Positions 10,212 to 19,963 of a stretch of 64,000 nt of DNA are shown in pieces. Under the pieces are notes generated by a model. It made no database searches. It saw nothing but the letters and a program-made list of their open reading frames with translations, and was not told the DNA's origin. Source of the stretch: Closterium sp. NIES-65 (Eukaryota; Streptophyta; Zygnematophyceae; Desmidiales; Closteriaceae); the NCBI GenBank assembly GCA_948144175.1, contig CANXME010000886.1:124001-188000 (forward strand). Direction: 5' to 3'. How positions within the stretch are numbered: position 1 is the stretch's first letter; the number at the start of each line of letters is the position of its first letter. The position numbers and the translations under genes were made by a program.

Positions 10212-11784
10212 GTTGGTACATTATTCCAGCAAATCCGTAAGGTGTACTCTGACTTACAACTTGTACAAATAATCTGAGCGGGACTGCAGCATGCATGATG
10301 GGAGTGCAACGGGAGTGAAGCTGGCTGGACCACAGGCGAAGGCTGTGGAGTTCGGAACCGTGGGATCTAGATGCTGAGGCACTTCTGGCGGATACAAATT
10401 GGGGAAATGGTGTCGGTAGACACTGGTGCTGGAGCAGAGGTGTCACGCTTCGGAGCAGTCTGATGGAATGCGTATTGAGGCTGATGCAGCTGCTTTCACA
10501 TAGGAGATTTCTATGCTTGCGCATACCTTTTTGGATAAGCATGAGGGGTTAATGGCACTGTTAGCGCTTATGGAGTTGGACTCCAGTGCTTGCTGCTGGT
10601 TTGCTTGCAGGTCTTCTAGAGTAGGACACCAGATGAGTGAGGATCGGACCTTTCCAGTATGGTTTTTGAGGACAAGTCTGTGGTAGCAAGGTAATGAGTA
10701 TACTAGATTAGGCAAATGTGGTAGCATGTACATACTCAAAAGTTATCATGTGCCCACTGTCAATCATTGTTAGTGTTCACCTGTGTTTTATCCCTGACTT
10801 TCAACACGTTTGGACGAAAGCAAGGCAGGAATTAGGTTGGTTTAATTGGGATGAAATTCACATATGTCAGTCTAACAAATTGTTCTAGTACGCATATAGA
10901 CCGCTCTGCAGTGCAAAGCACCTCACGAAAACGCTTTCCTGACTACAACTTCGCTTCAAGCATCTTTACTGCAGTGCTGTGAGAAATTCTGGACTGGAGG
11001 ACGTTGTTTTTGTCGTCACCCCGTTCAACCATTGTGCACCCAATTGAACCTTGGAAAGTTGATGACGTACGCACATGACCTGATGCAGCCAACCATGATG
11101 ACAGACGAATACTGTTATGAATGAACTTGCAGAGTGCGCAGTAAAACGAATAACGTGAATGGAAATTACTGAATTACTGAATGACGATACAATGGAAGTG
11201 AAGAGGCCTAAATAGGGGAAGTCCTAGCTAGGCGGAGAGGTTGGGCGAGGATGGCTCGGTGATGGTTGCGATTGGTGCGGAGGCGACTCGGGAGTGGTTC
11301 GGTGCGACGAAATAGGAAGGGCAGGTTGGTCGCGTGACCCTCGGGATGGCCTCGCTAACGAGTGCCTCAGTAAGGATTTGTAAATCCTTACAAATACTAC
11401 AATGTCACCGTACTGTAACGTTCTGCAAGGTGACGAACAGTGCTAACTTCGAAAGTTTGCCTCTGATCTAACCTCAGGACGCGGTGGAAGTGCTCGATCG
11501 GGGGTAGATCGATTCGATCACCGCACTGAACCCCGCATTTTGGACACGAAAGGTACACAACCTCACTGCGATTTTGGTGGCCATTTTCAAGCTAATTGCA
11601 TCGCGTCGTAATCTGCGAGCACACATGAGGAGCGTTTAGTACGGACGGAAATGCCGCATCGTGATGATCAGTACTAGAACGAGTCACCGAGGTGATTGTG
11701 GTGGTCAAACCCTAGTCGAGAAAGATGGCGCCTCGGAGTGAAATTTACTAGGATTCGTTATCTAAGAACTCCTATTGCGAGAAG
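10212..11784. other. 3' UTR and intergenic DNA, no gene seen
   Basis: The first part (to about 10740) is probably 3' UTR of the bZIP gene. The rest shows no protein match and no repeat beyond chance. Confidence 0.45.
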
Positions 11785-14700
11785 ATGGGACCTCGTCGTA
11801 GGGCTGGTGTTGCAACGGACGTGGATTCGCCACGTGGCGCTGAACAGAAGGCGGATGCAAGCTCAGTAGATTCGAGACAGGTTCGACCCAAGTCCAGCGA
11901 TGATGGTCGAGGCAAGCATAGCAGCGTCGCAGATCGTCGCCGAGCTGGTGGCATTGTGGTCGCGACAGCGGCGGCGTCGCGAGTAGTTATGCTGATACTG
12001 TTCTTCGCCTTCGACGCGATTCTAGAAGATTACGACACGTCAGCACGCATCTATTCCCCGTGTCGTCCGCGCCACGTATCCCCCGGAAATTCGTCTGCAG
12101 TAGACCGCACTCTGACACTCCTAGGAATTTCCCATGCCAGTAACGAAATATCTGACGAATCAACTCTCGTGACTGTCGCTACGGGTCGTATAGGCTTCGT
12201 TACCACATTTTCTCACGCGACTGAGTGGATCGTACGCCACTTCCCCCCTGAATTGTTTTCCACATCGCTAATTCAAAACTACCCAGGTAAATAACACCTC
12301 GCCCGCCATACCCCTGCTATCATTTACACCTGGTTTGACACGACTCACATATACACATTTTTCGTGTTTAAACCCAAAACCTTCAACCCCGAACCCTCTT
12401 CTCCCCCGGCAGCCCGCAACAGCATCGTACAGGGGAGAACATTCTGGTGGTGTGGGATTCGGTTCGGTCTTCGCCTTCCACCGCAATTCCCTCTGTGGCT
12501 GCATGACACCCCCTCCCCCCCACGCCAACAACCCCATACCCCACCCCACACACCCAATCCAGACCATAGCAGCATGGCACAGCGAACGTTGGAGGGCTTG
12601 GTGGTGTGGGATTTGGTTCGGTCTTCTTCCACCGCATTGCCCTCTGCGGCTACGAGTTTGAACATGCCCACGCCTTCTTCCCCACCCTGCCTTCCCCTAT
12701 GATAACCCCTTTCCTCCTTGCCCCTCTGCCCCCCTAATCAGGTCATAACAGCACCGTAAATCAAGCATTAGAGAGCCTGGTGGTGTGGGATTCGGTTCGG
12801 TCTTCTTCCACCGCATTGCCCTCTGCGGCTACGAGTTTGAACATGCCCACCCCTTCTGTCCCCACCCTGCCTTTCCCTATGATAACCCCTTTCCTCCTCG
12901 CCCCTCTGCCCCCCCTAATCAGGTCATAACAGCACCGTACAGCAAGCATTAGAGAGTGTGGTGGTGTGGGATTCGGTATTTTTCCACCGCATTGCGCTCT
13001 GCGGTTACGAGTTTGAGCAGGCCTACGCTTTTTTCCCGCTCCTGCCCTTGCTCATGAGGCTCCTTGCCACTGTCACACCCTGTAAGGCCTACGCATTCTT
13101 GTCCTCCCTGCAGCAGCTTACTCCCTCTCCCTCTCTCCTCTCAATTCCTCCTCCCATGTCCTCCTCCCATTCTTGCCTCCTGTATTTTCTCCTCCGCTAC
13201 TCCCTCCCCTTTCCTCTTCTTCGTTCGTCCTCCCTTGGCCTCCTACCCATCCTTCCTCTCTTTCCTCTCGCTCTGTTCCCTCAGTCCGTCTGCTTCTCCC
13301 CATCCTTGGAGCACCAGCCACGTTCGCCCTCGTGGGACTGCTGCTCTCCAATACCACTCTCGCTGCAGCAGCTTACTACCTCTCCTTCCCTCCTCTCCTT
13401 CCGCCCCCTGTCCTCCTAGTTGTGTGTTTTCAGTTCGTCCCCTTCTCCCCGTCCTTGGAGCACCAGCCACGTTCGCCCTCGTGGGACAGCTGCTCTCTAA
13501 AATGCTGCTTTCGTCGCAGCAGCTTACTGCCTCTCCTCCCCTGTCCTCCTGTCCTTGCTCCCTTCCCTTCTGTTCCCTCTCCCCTCAATCTTCTCAGTCC
13601 GTCTGCTTCTCCCCATCCTCGGAGCTTCAGCCACAATTGCCCTTGTGGGACTGCTCCTCTCAAATGCCGCTTTCGTTGCAGCAGCGTACTGCCTCTTCAG
13701 GTATTTTTAGTCGACTCAAAAGATGGATTTGGAGTCGACGGTTGAGTCGATTTTTTAGTCAACTCAAAAGCTTACTGTCTCTTCAGGTATTCTTCTCTAT
13801 CGGATGAGGGCCAAGTGAGTGAGTGAGTGAGTGAGTGTGAGTGATCGATATCTGCCCTTGAGTCAACTCAGATCCTGGCCTTCAAGTGTGCTCTTCTTGA
13901 TTGTGCTTCATGCCTTGTGCGGGCTGACAAAGTGTTTTGAGTCGATTCAAAACATGACAACGTGTGTTCTCTTCTCTGACATGTGCCGAGCCTCCTTTCT
14001 TCCCACTCAGGCGCTGCAGATTCTTGAAAGCACGCCTGCTGCTTCTGAGCTTCCTGCAAATCCATTTTCGAGTGTGCTCCTCTTGACCGTTCTGTGGATT
14101 CAAGTGCGCTCTTCTTGATCTCGTGCTTAATACCCTGTTCAAGCAGACAAAGTGTGTTCTCTTCTCTCTGACGGGTGCCTAACCTCCTCTCCTCCTGCTC
14201 AGGCGCTGCTCTTGAACTTCCTGCAAACCCGTTATTTTTTCTCTCTCTTTCTCTCTCTCTCTGCAGGCTGACCGAGTGTGTTCTCTCCGACACGCGCTTG
14301 GCCCTCCTCTCCTCCCTCTTCTTCTGCCTCACTCCCTCCTCCACTTTTTACTCTGCCATGTAAGTTGGGAGACTGGTTGTGTGTGTTTGTGTGAGAAAGA
14401 GGGAGAACGGGCATGCTGCGCCTGCTTGCCAGCTCTCCTCCCTCCCTCTTCTTCTGCATCACCCGCTCCTCCACTTTTTACTCTGCTATGTAAGTGAATG
14501 AGTCCACGGGAACGAGTCTGAGGAAGTGAGTGTGAGAGTGTGGGTGAGGGAGTGTGTGTTTGTGTGCGTGTGAGAGGGGGAGTGGGCATCCGTGAGAGGG
14601 TGGGGGAGAGAGAGTCAGGGGGAGGGGAGAGTGAGAGGGAGAGTGCATATTAGAGGGGGATATGTGTCTTTGCGTCCTTCTCTTTCCCACATCCCCCACC

Positions 14701-16014
14701 TCCCCAACCCACTTGTCCTGGCCGCACCACCTCATCCCAACTCACCCCACCCCACCCCATCCGACCCCACCACACCCCTACCTAAACCACCCCTCCCCTT
14801 GACCCCAACAGCTACTCCGAAAGCCTATTCGCTCTGCTCTCCTTTGCCGCCATGTGGCGCGTTGTGAGTGGCCGATGGTTCTTGGCATCCCTCCTCATCG
14901 CCCTCTCAGCAGCAGCTCGCTCTAATGGCGTCCTGCATGCGGGTTTCTTCCTCTTCTCACTGCTGCAGGTATGTGTACCATCTGCACACATGGTGCTACG
15001 TGCAAACTTGATAGATCCCTCATCGCCCTCTCATCACCAGCTCGCTCTAACGGGGTGCTGCACGCAGGTTTCTTCCTCTTCTCGCTGCTACAGGTACATG
15101 GTACGGTGGGTTTCGCATGGTGCATGGGGGTGCACATTGTGCGTTGTGAGAGGCCGATGATTTTCTGCATCCCTCCTCATCGCCCTCTCAGCAGCAGCAC
15201 GCTCCAACGGCGTCTTGCACGCTGGCTTCTTCCTTCTCGCCTCACTTCAGGTACGTGGTGTGTTTTTGGCGGGGTTACAGGCCAGTAACCACCGCACACG
15301 CACATGGTATGGGAATGCCCAATCCTTAACTAATGGTGCCTTCAGCAGCACCTTTCTTTAAGGTGCTCTTGGCAAGACCTTGTTTCTTTGAATTGCTCTC
15401 AGCAGCACCTTTCTCTGAGGTTCCAATCCAATGGTGTCCTACACTCGGGCTTATTCCAATTCGCCTCCATGGAATCAACAGGAAGTTGGAAAAAGAGGGC
15501 AGCACAGCACACGTATCACGTCTCTCACTCCTCCTTGAGGCATCATTGCCCCTCGTCCTCCTTTTTCTGCCACTGCAGTTGCTGCAGCGGCTGTTCAATG
15601 CTGTTACGCCACAAGGGGATGAAGAGCTGCAAGGGATCTGGTTTTTGAGAATTCTCAAAAACCATTCTGAGAACTCTCAAAAACCATTCTGAGAATTCTC
15701 AAAAACCATTTTTGAGAACTCTCAAAGACTGGCACACGTCTCACAAGGTGTCGCTCTTCTCTTCCCTTCCCTCCACCCCTCCGCCCCCCCCCCCCTCAGA
15801 CAGCAGGGTCCCTCATCCTGCCTCTCCTGCCACGGCAGCTGCTTCACCAGCTGTTCAGTGCAGCCAAGCAAGAGGGGAGGGAACCAAGAGAGCGGCACAC
15901 ATCTTACAAGTCAACAGAGAGGCAGGCAGACAGAAGAGCGTCAAGAACGGAGGTGACAGGCCAAATTGCGCCGTTTTTGGAAGGAAAGTGGCAGCTGTGC
16001 CGCACAAGGTGAGC

Positions 16015-16081
<67 letters not shown>

Positions 16082-17062
16082 TGCGTGCGAGCGTGCATGC
16101 GTGTGTGCGTGCGTGCGTGCGTGCATGTGTGTGGGTGAGTGTTTCTCCTTTTTTAAGCACCATTTTGTTCCCTTTCTTCCCCAGCACCCACTTCCACACT
16201 ACACCCCACTTCCTCCCTGTTACCTCTCCCTCCCTTCCCCTTCGTTTCCCCTCATAATTTATTTCGCACCCAAATTCCTCCCCATTCTCCCTCCCCACAT
16301 CCTTCTGCTGCGTCCTTTCCCTTTTCCCTCCTTCCACTTCCTCTCCTTTTCCCTCTTCCTTTCGCTCCAAACCTTCACCCTTTCACGCAAAAAACTTTGT
16401 TTTCCCTTTGTTGCTCCCCCCTGCCCTCCCCCCTCTTTCACCCCTCCCTCCCCTTCTCCCTCCCCCCCACCCCCTCCCCTTCTTCCCCCCCTCAGGCTCC
16501 TCCCCATCCTCCTCTCCACCGCCCTCTGCTGCCTTCTCTCCTTCTCTCTCCTCGTCTCCCTTCAAGCCTTCGCATTCACCCAGTTCTGCCTCCCTGCTGC
16601 AAGCACCAAAAGCAACCTGGACACTGAAACCCCTCAAGACGTCCCCCCTTGGTGCCTGGACTCGGTTCCCTACATCTACGGCTATGTGCAGCGCAAGTAC
16701 TGGTGAGAGAGAAAGAGACACCCTTCACTTGACTTTCTGAGACAGGACGACCCTAGCTGTCTCCCCCCGGTGCCGCGACTCCCTTCCCTACATCTACAGC
16801 TATGTGCAGGGAAAGTACTGGTGAGTAGCATTTGACACAGCTTTTGAGGCGCCTCAAATCTGGTTCTTATACCCCACGATATGAGGTGCCTCATAAGTAA
16901 TTACCCACAGCTTCAGGTGGTTCAGTCACCCCTTGGTGCGTCAATTTGGTTCCACACATGGGGTGGGTGAACCACCTGAAGCTGTGGGTAATCACGGCCA
17001 TGTGCAACGCATGTACTGGTGAGGCACAACGGATGCATTCGCTTCCTGCCCTCCCGCTCTCC

Positions 17063-17100
<38 letters not shown>

Positions 17101-17200
17101 TTCTGATGCTTTTTATCCGTTTGCTGAAGCAATTAGTGACTAGCAAACAGAAAGCACCACTCCTTGTCCCTTCTGCCCCCTACCCCCTGCAGGGACGAGG

Positions 17201-17231
<31 letters not shown>

Positions 17232-18953
17232 GTTTTGTTTTGTTTTGTTTTTTTTTTTCATTTTGATTCCTTCCAGCTGAAGCAGCTCCCCAACTTCCTC
17301 CTAGCAGCACCCACCCTCCTCCTCGCCCTCTCCGCCATCCTATCCTTTGCACTCACCCGCCCCCTCCTCTCCTTGTCGCCCCTCTCTGCCCGCCCCCTAT
17401 CTCCCTGCAGGGATGTCGGATTTCTTCGCTACTTCCAGCTGAAGCAGCTCCCCAACTTCCTCCTAGCAGCACCCACTCTCCTCCTCTCCCTCTCCGCCAT
17501 TCTATCCTTCGCTCACACCCGCCCCCTCCTCTTCCTCTCTCTTGGATTCATCTCCTCTCCCTCCGATCACCATTGCCTTCTCTTCCTTCCACCCTCCAAC
17601 CACTCAAAAGCACGGGAGCAGGAGGAGGAAGGGGAGGAAGAAGGGGAGGAAGAAAGGGAGGAAGAAGGGGAGGTGGAGTGGAGAAAATGTGACCACTGGT
17701 GTAGATCCAGGGGTTTTTATTCCGCTGCTGCTCTTCCATTCTTGCTGCAGCTGCTGTTCATGACAGCAGTGGCAACGTTGGTGATGCATGTACAGGTGAG
17801 ATATAATTCCCACAGCCCCAACCTCAGGATTCCTTTTCTTGTGAGTTTCAGATGGCCACTCATTCTCCTCCTCACCTCCCCTCTACTGGTTCCTGTCCCA
17901 TCTCCCCACATATGCAAATACCTTTTTTATTTTTTTACATAGGACCCAGGGGATTCTCTACAAATTACAAATCCCGCGAAAAACGCTAGGGTGATCATTA
18001 CAGCGGCAACACTTTTTTAAGACCTGTTATATCTAATTTTCATTTATTAACTTGAGAAGTACCGTGTACAATTGAATTTGGGGGGGGAGGGGGGGGGGGG
18101 GGAGGAGGAGGAGGGGGGGGAGGAGGAGGAGGGGGGGGGGGAGGAGGAGGAGGGAGGGGGGGGGTCTTGTATTTGTACTGATGAAAACCACCGATGTGTG
18201 TACAACTCGTGCAACTGGCGCGTCAGATCAAATCTCTGACGCGGTGGATGTGTCAAATTTCAAGTCTGGCACAAAAACCGCATCAGAATTCAAATCAGCT
18301 CACCCTGAAAGCTGACGCACTGGATATTTTCATATACTGCATGCAACAAAAGGGGGGTCCTTCAATTGTCAATAGCAAAAGGGGCGCCTCTAAAATACCT
18401 GCCAAAATAAGAGTCTCATCTCCGCGAACAATTCTCGGGAGACTCTCTTTCCGGAAGTTTCTATGTACGGGAGAATACGTTACCAATCAGTCTCAGTCTG
18501 TCCTCCCACCCAACCCCCCACCCTCCTTTCCCCCCTCCCCTCGCCACACCTCACAACCCCCTCCCCTCTGAGCTACAGGTGGCGACTCGCTTTCTCTCCT
18601 CCTCACCTCCTCTTTACTGGTTCCTGGCCCATCTCTTCACATTGGCACACACCGTGCCAAGCATTCTCTGTCTGTCCCTCCCCTCCCTGCCTCCCTCTTC
18701 CCTCCTACCACCGCTCTCCCCTTGTGAGTTTCAGGTGGCGACTCGCTTTCTCTCCTCCTCACCTCCTCTCTACTGGTTCCTTGCCCATCTCCTCACATCG
18801 GCAAATAGCACGCTCTCTAAATCCGCCCGCCTATCTTCTACGAATGAGGATCACAGGTGGGAGTTGTTTATGATAAGGGCATGGGTCGGTGCATCATTAG
18901 GTTATGCAGTGATTGGCTCCTTGCTTTTCATCAACTTCTATCCCTTCACCTAG
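11785..18953 (+). CDS. PIGV: GPI mannosyltransferase 2 (PIG-V), 9 exons
   Basis: An ER multi-pass membrane enzyme that adds the second mannose to the GPI anchor from dolichol-phosphate-mannose. Exons chosen: 11785-12286, 12923-13081, 13599-13701, 14267-14359, 14812-14968, 15839-16008, 16496-16702, 17411-17795 and 18735-18953. All phases agree and give 664 residues. Family signatures in order are: VVWDSVFF with the conserved Trp-Asp of the first luminal loop and YEFEQAYAFFPLLP (exon 2); FCLTPSSTFYSA joined to IYSESLFALL (exons 4-5); ARSNGVLHAGFF (5); FTQFCLP and PPWCLDSVPYIYGYVQ (7); GFLRYFQLKQLPNFLLAAP and MHVQ (8); VATRFLSSSPPLYWF and the terminal NFYPFT (9). Exon 6 is the least certain, placed by phase and splice sites. 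Exon 8 carries a Glu-rich insert. Every exon after the first has extra partial copies nearby. Confidence 0.93.
12412..12870 (+). repeat. three extra copies of PIGV exon 2
   Basis: Copies start at about 12412, 12563 and 12742, each after a pyrimidine tract and AG. Each keeps the VVWD codons. Copies two and three carry a 5-bp excess (TCGGT) after GATTYGGT that shifts the frame before the FFHRIALCGYEFE part. Copy one is shorter and ends at a stop. Only the fourth copy, at 12923, reads through to a donor. Confidence 0.85.
13285..13530 (+). repeat. two extra copies of PIGV exon 3
   Basis: Copies start at 13285 and 13434, each directly after a CAG acceptor, and encode a LLLPILGAPATFALVG type segment as in the true exon at 13599. 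The first reads in frame well past the homologous end. A short scrap of the exon end with its GTATTC donor also recurs at about 13768-13790. Confidence 0.85.
13920..14495 (+). repeat. partial copies around PIGV exon 4
   Basis: The 5' half of exon 4 (GCTGAC..GTGTGTTCTCT) recurs at about 13920-14000 and 14140-14200. The 3' half with its donor (TTTTTACTCTGCTATGTAAG) recurs at about 14431-14495. The copies lie on both sides of the true exon at 14267-14359. Confidence 0.7.
15010..15475 (+). repeat. three partial copies of PIGV exon 5 end
   Basis: Copies end at 15093 (donor GTACAT) and 15250 (donor GTACGT); both still encode a SNGVLHAGFF type stretch and end in CAG before GT like the true exon at 14968. 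A third, weaker copy lies at about 15415-15470. Confidence 0.85.
15585..15650 (+). repeat. partial copy of PIGV exon 6 start
   Basis: After a GCAG acceptor the segment encodes LLQRLFNAVTPQG, close to LLHQLFSAAKQEG at the start of the chosen exon 6 (15839). It ends near GTTTTTGAG-type palindromic DNA. Confidence 0.55.
15645..15730. repeat. short palindromic repeats GAGAATTCTC
   Basis: Four units of about 24 bp built on TTTTGAGAATTCTCAAAA or GAGAACTCTC lie in tandem inside a PIGV intron. Confidence 0.85.
16019..16136. repeat. (GT)n then GTGC-rich microsatellite
   Basis: About 22 GT dinucleotides are followed by GCGT and GTGC tetranucleotide runs, just after the exon 6 donor. The long Cys/Val or His/Thr open frames here are repeat artefacts. 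Confidence 0.95.
16745..17022 (+). repeat. two extra copies of PIGV exon 7 end
   Basis: Both copies (about 16760-16821 and 16925-17022) resemble the PPWCLDSVPYIYGYVQ codons and end at TACTG before GTGAG, so the donor is kept in all three. The second is split by a 25-bp inverted repeat. Confidence 0.8.
16900..16992. repeat. perfect 25-bp inverted repeat (hairpin)
   Basis: Arms 16900-16924 and 16968-16992 are exact reverse complements (core CCACAGCTTCAGGTGGTTCA) with a 43-bp loop. The loop holds part of a duplicated exon 7. Confidence 0.9.
17068..17262. repeat. poly-C and poly-T tracts
   Basis: A run of about 33 C (near 17068-17100) and T runs near 17205-17230 and 17250-17258. The T tract interrupts the extra copy of exon 8. 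Lengths in the assembly may be unreliable. Confidence 0.85.
17188..17380 (+). repeat. extra copy of PIGV exon 8 start
   Basis: CTGCAG followed by GGACGAGGA, then the poly-T tract, then a near-exact copy of QLKQLPNFLLAAPTLLL codons (17268-17380). The true exon at 17411 follows another CTGCAG. Confidence 0.85.
17848..18662 (+). repeat. two extra copies of PIGV exon 9 start
   Basis: One diverged copy follows GTTTCAG at about 17850. One good copy starts at 18576 after CTACAG and encodes VATRFLSSSPPLYWFLAHL. The chosen exon starts at 18735 after TTTCAG. The copy at 18576 is open in frame right through to the true stop, so it could serve as an alternative acceptor. Confidence 0.85.
18080..18167. 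repeat. G-rich tract
   Basis: Runs of G broken by AGG triplets on + inside the last PIGV intron, with high potential for G-quadruplex folding. Confidence 0.8.
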
Positions 18954-19080
18954 GTTTGTTTCCGAGCAGTTGTCTGGCATGACACAGGCAGGTGAGGCGA
19001 CTTTTGAGTTGACTCAAATGTCAACTTTTATCCCCTCACTTAGGTTTGTTTCCGAGCAGTTTTCTGGCTTGACACTGGCA
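18936..19080 (+). repeat. duplicated PIGV 3' end
   Basis: The sequence coding for the last residues plus 3' flank (ACTTCTATCCCTTCACCTAG and GTTTGTTTCCGAGCAG) recurs about 83 bp later at 19023. The copied stop is TAG in place. Confidence 0.7.
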
Positions 19081-19384
19081 GTCACCCGGTTTGCCTTTTG
19101 AGGCGCCTCAAAACGTTTTCTGGGATGACACAGGCAGGCACACAGAGTATAGCATATATAGAAAAAGCGATACATGAAGGGGAAAAGTAGGCAGAGAAAC
19201 CCGAGTGCTAATAAATACTGACTAGTCCAGGATCAAGCACCCACAAGTACAGAGCCTTTCTCCATTATTTTGCAGTTTAGATTGTGATGTGTGGTTATGT
19301 GAGCGGAGTGAAAGCAGGTTATGTGAGAAGGGAGGAGGCTTATGTGAGGATAATGAGGAGATAATGTTGGAGGAATCAAGGGTT

Positions 19385-19665
19385 ATGTAAGGAGTGAGAT
19401 GGGTTGTCATGCAAGACGAGGAGTACGGAGGTCATGCGGGTGGACGGGAGTTATGTGAGAGGAGGGAAGGGGGTCATACGAGAGGAGGAAAAGGGGTCAT
19501 GCGAGAGGAGGGTCTGCTTTTGAGTCGACTCAAAGGAAAGGAGTTATGTGAGAAGAGGGAAGGGGGTCATGCGAGAGGAGGGGAGGGGGTCATGCGAGAG
19601 GAGGAAAGGGGGTCATGCGAGAAGATAGAAAAAGGTTATGTGAGAGGAGGTACTAGATGATAGAA
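19385..19665. repeat. purine-rich minisatellite
   Basis: Imperfect units of about 22-25 bp built on GGTCATGCGAGAGGAGGA. It is interrupted by the palindrome TTTTGAGTCGACTCAAA at 19515-19531. Confidence 0.8.
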
Positions 19666-19847
19666 AAGAAGGATGGAGGAGAGAAGGGGGGTCATGTGAT
19701 AAAAGGAAGATCATGTGAGAAGAGACGTACTCAGCTCAGCGTCTGCCCCTGACCACCTTCTGTTAGCCACAGAAGTCAAGAGATTAAAGACGTAGGAGCT
19801 CCATGCCATGGCCGGAAGGAGCGTGGCTGATGTCAGCTTGCTTTACA

Positions 19848-19963
19848 CCCTTAGGACCCCCTCAGGACCCCATTAGGACCCCACTAGGACCCCATTAGGA
19901 CCCTCCGGACCCTTCGGACCCTCAGGACCTTTAGGACCCTTAGGACCCTTAGGACCCTCAGGG
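19848..19963. repeat. TTAGGACCC-type short tandem repeat
   Basis: About a dozen 9-11 bp units of the form (C/T)AGGACCC(C). It does not match a telomere repeat. Confidence 0.85.

Noticed and set aside
15904-16370. His/Thr/Arg-rich open frames
   Set aside because: Translation of (GT)n and GTGC repeats. No protein family is involved.
19848-19963. Telomere-like repeat
   Set aside because: The TTAGGACCC units differ from TTTAGGG or TTAGGG and are irregular.
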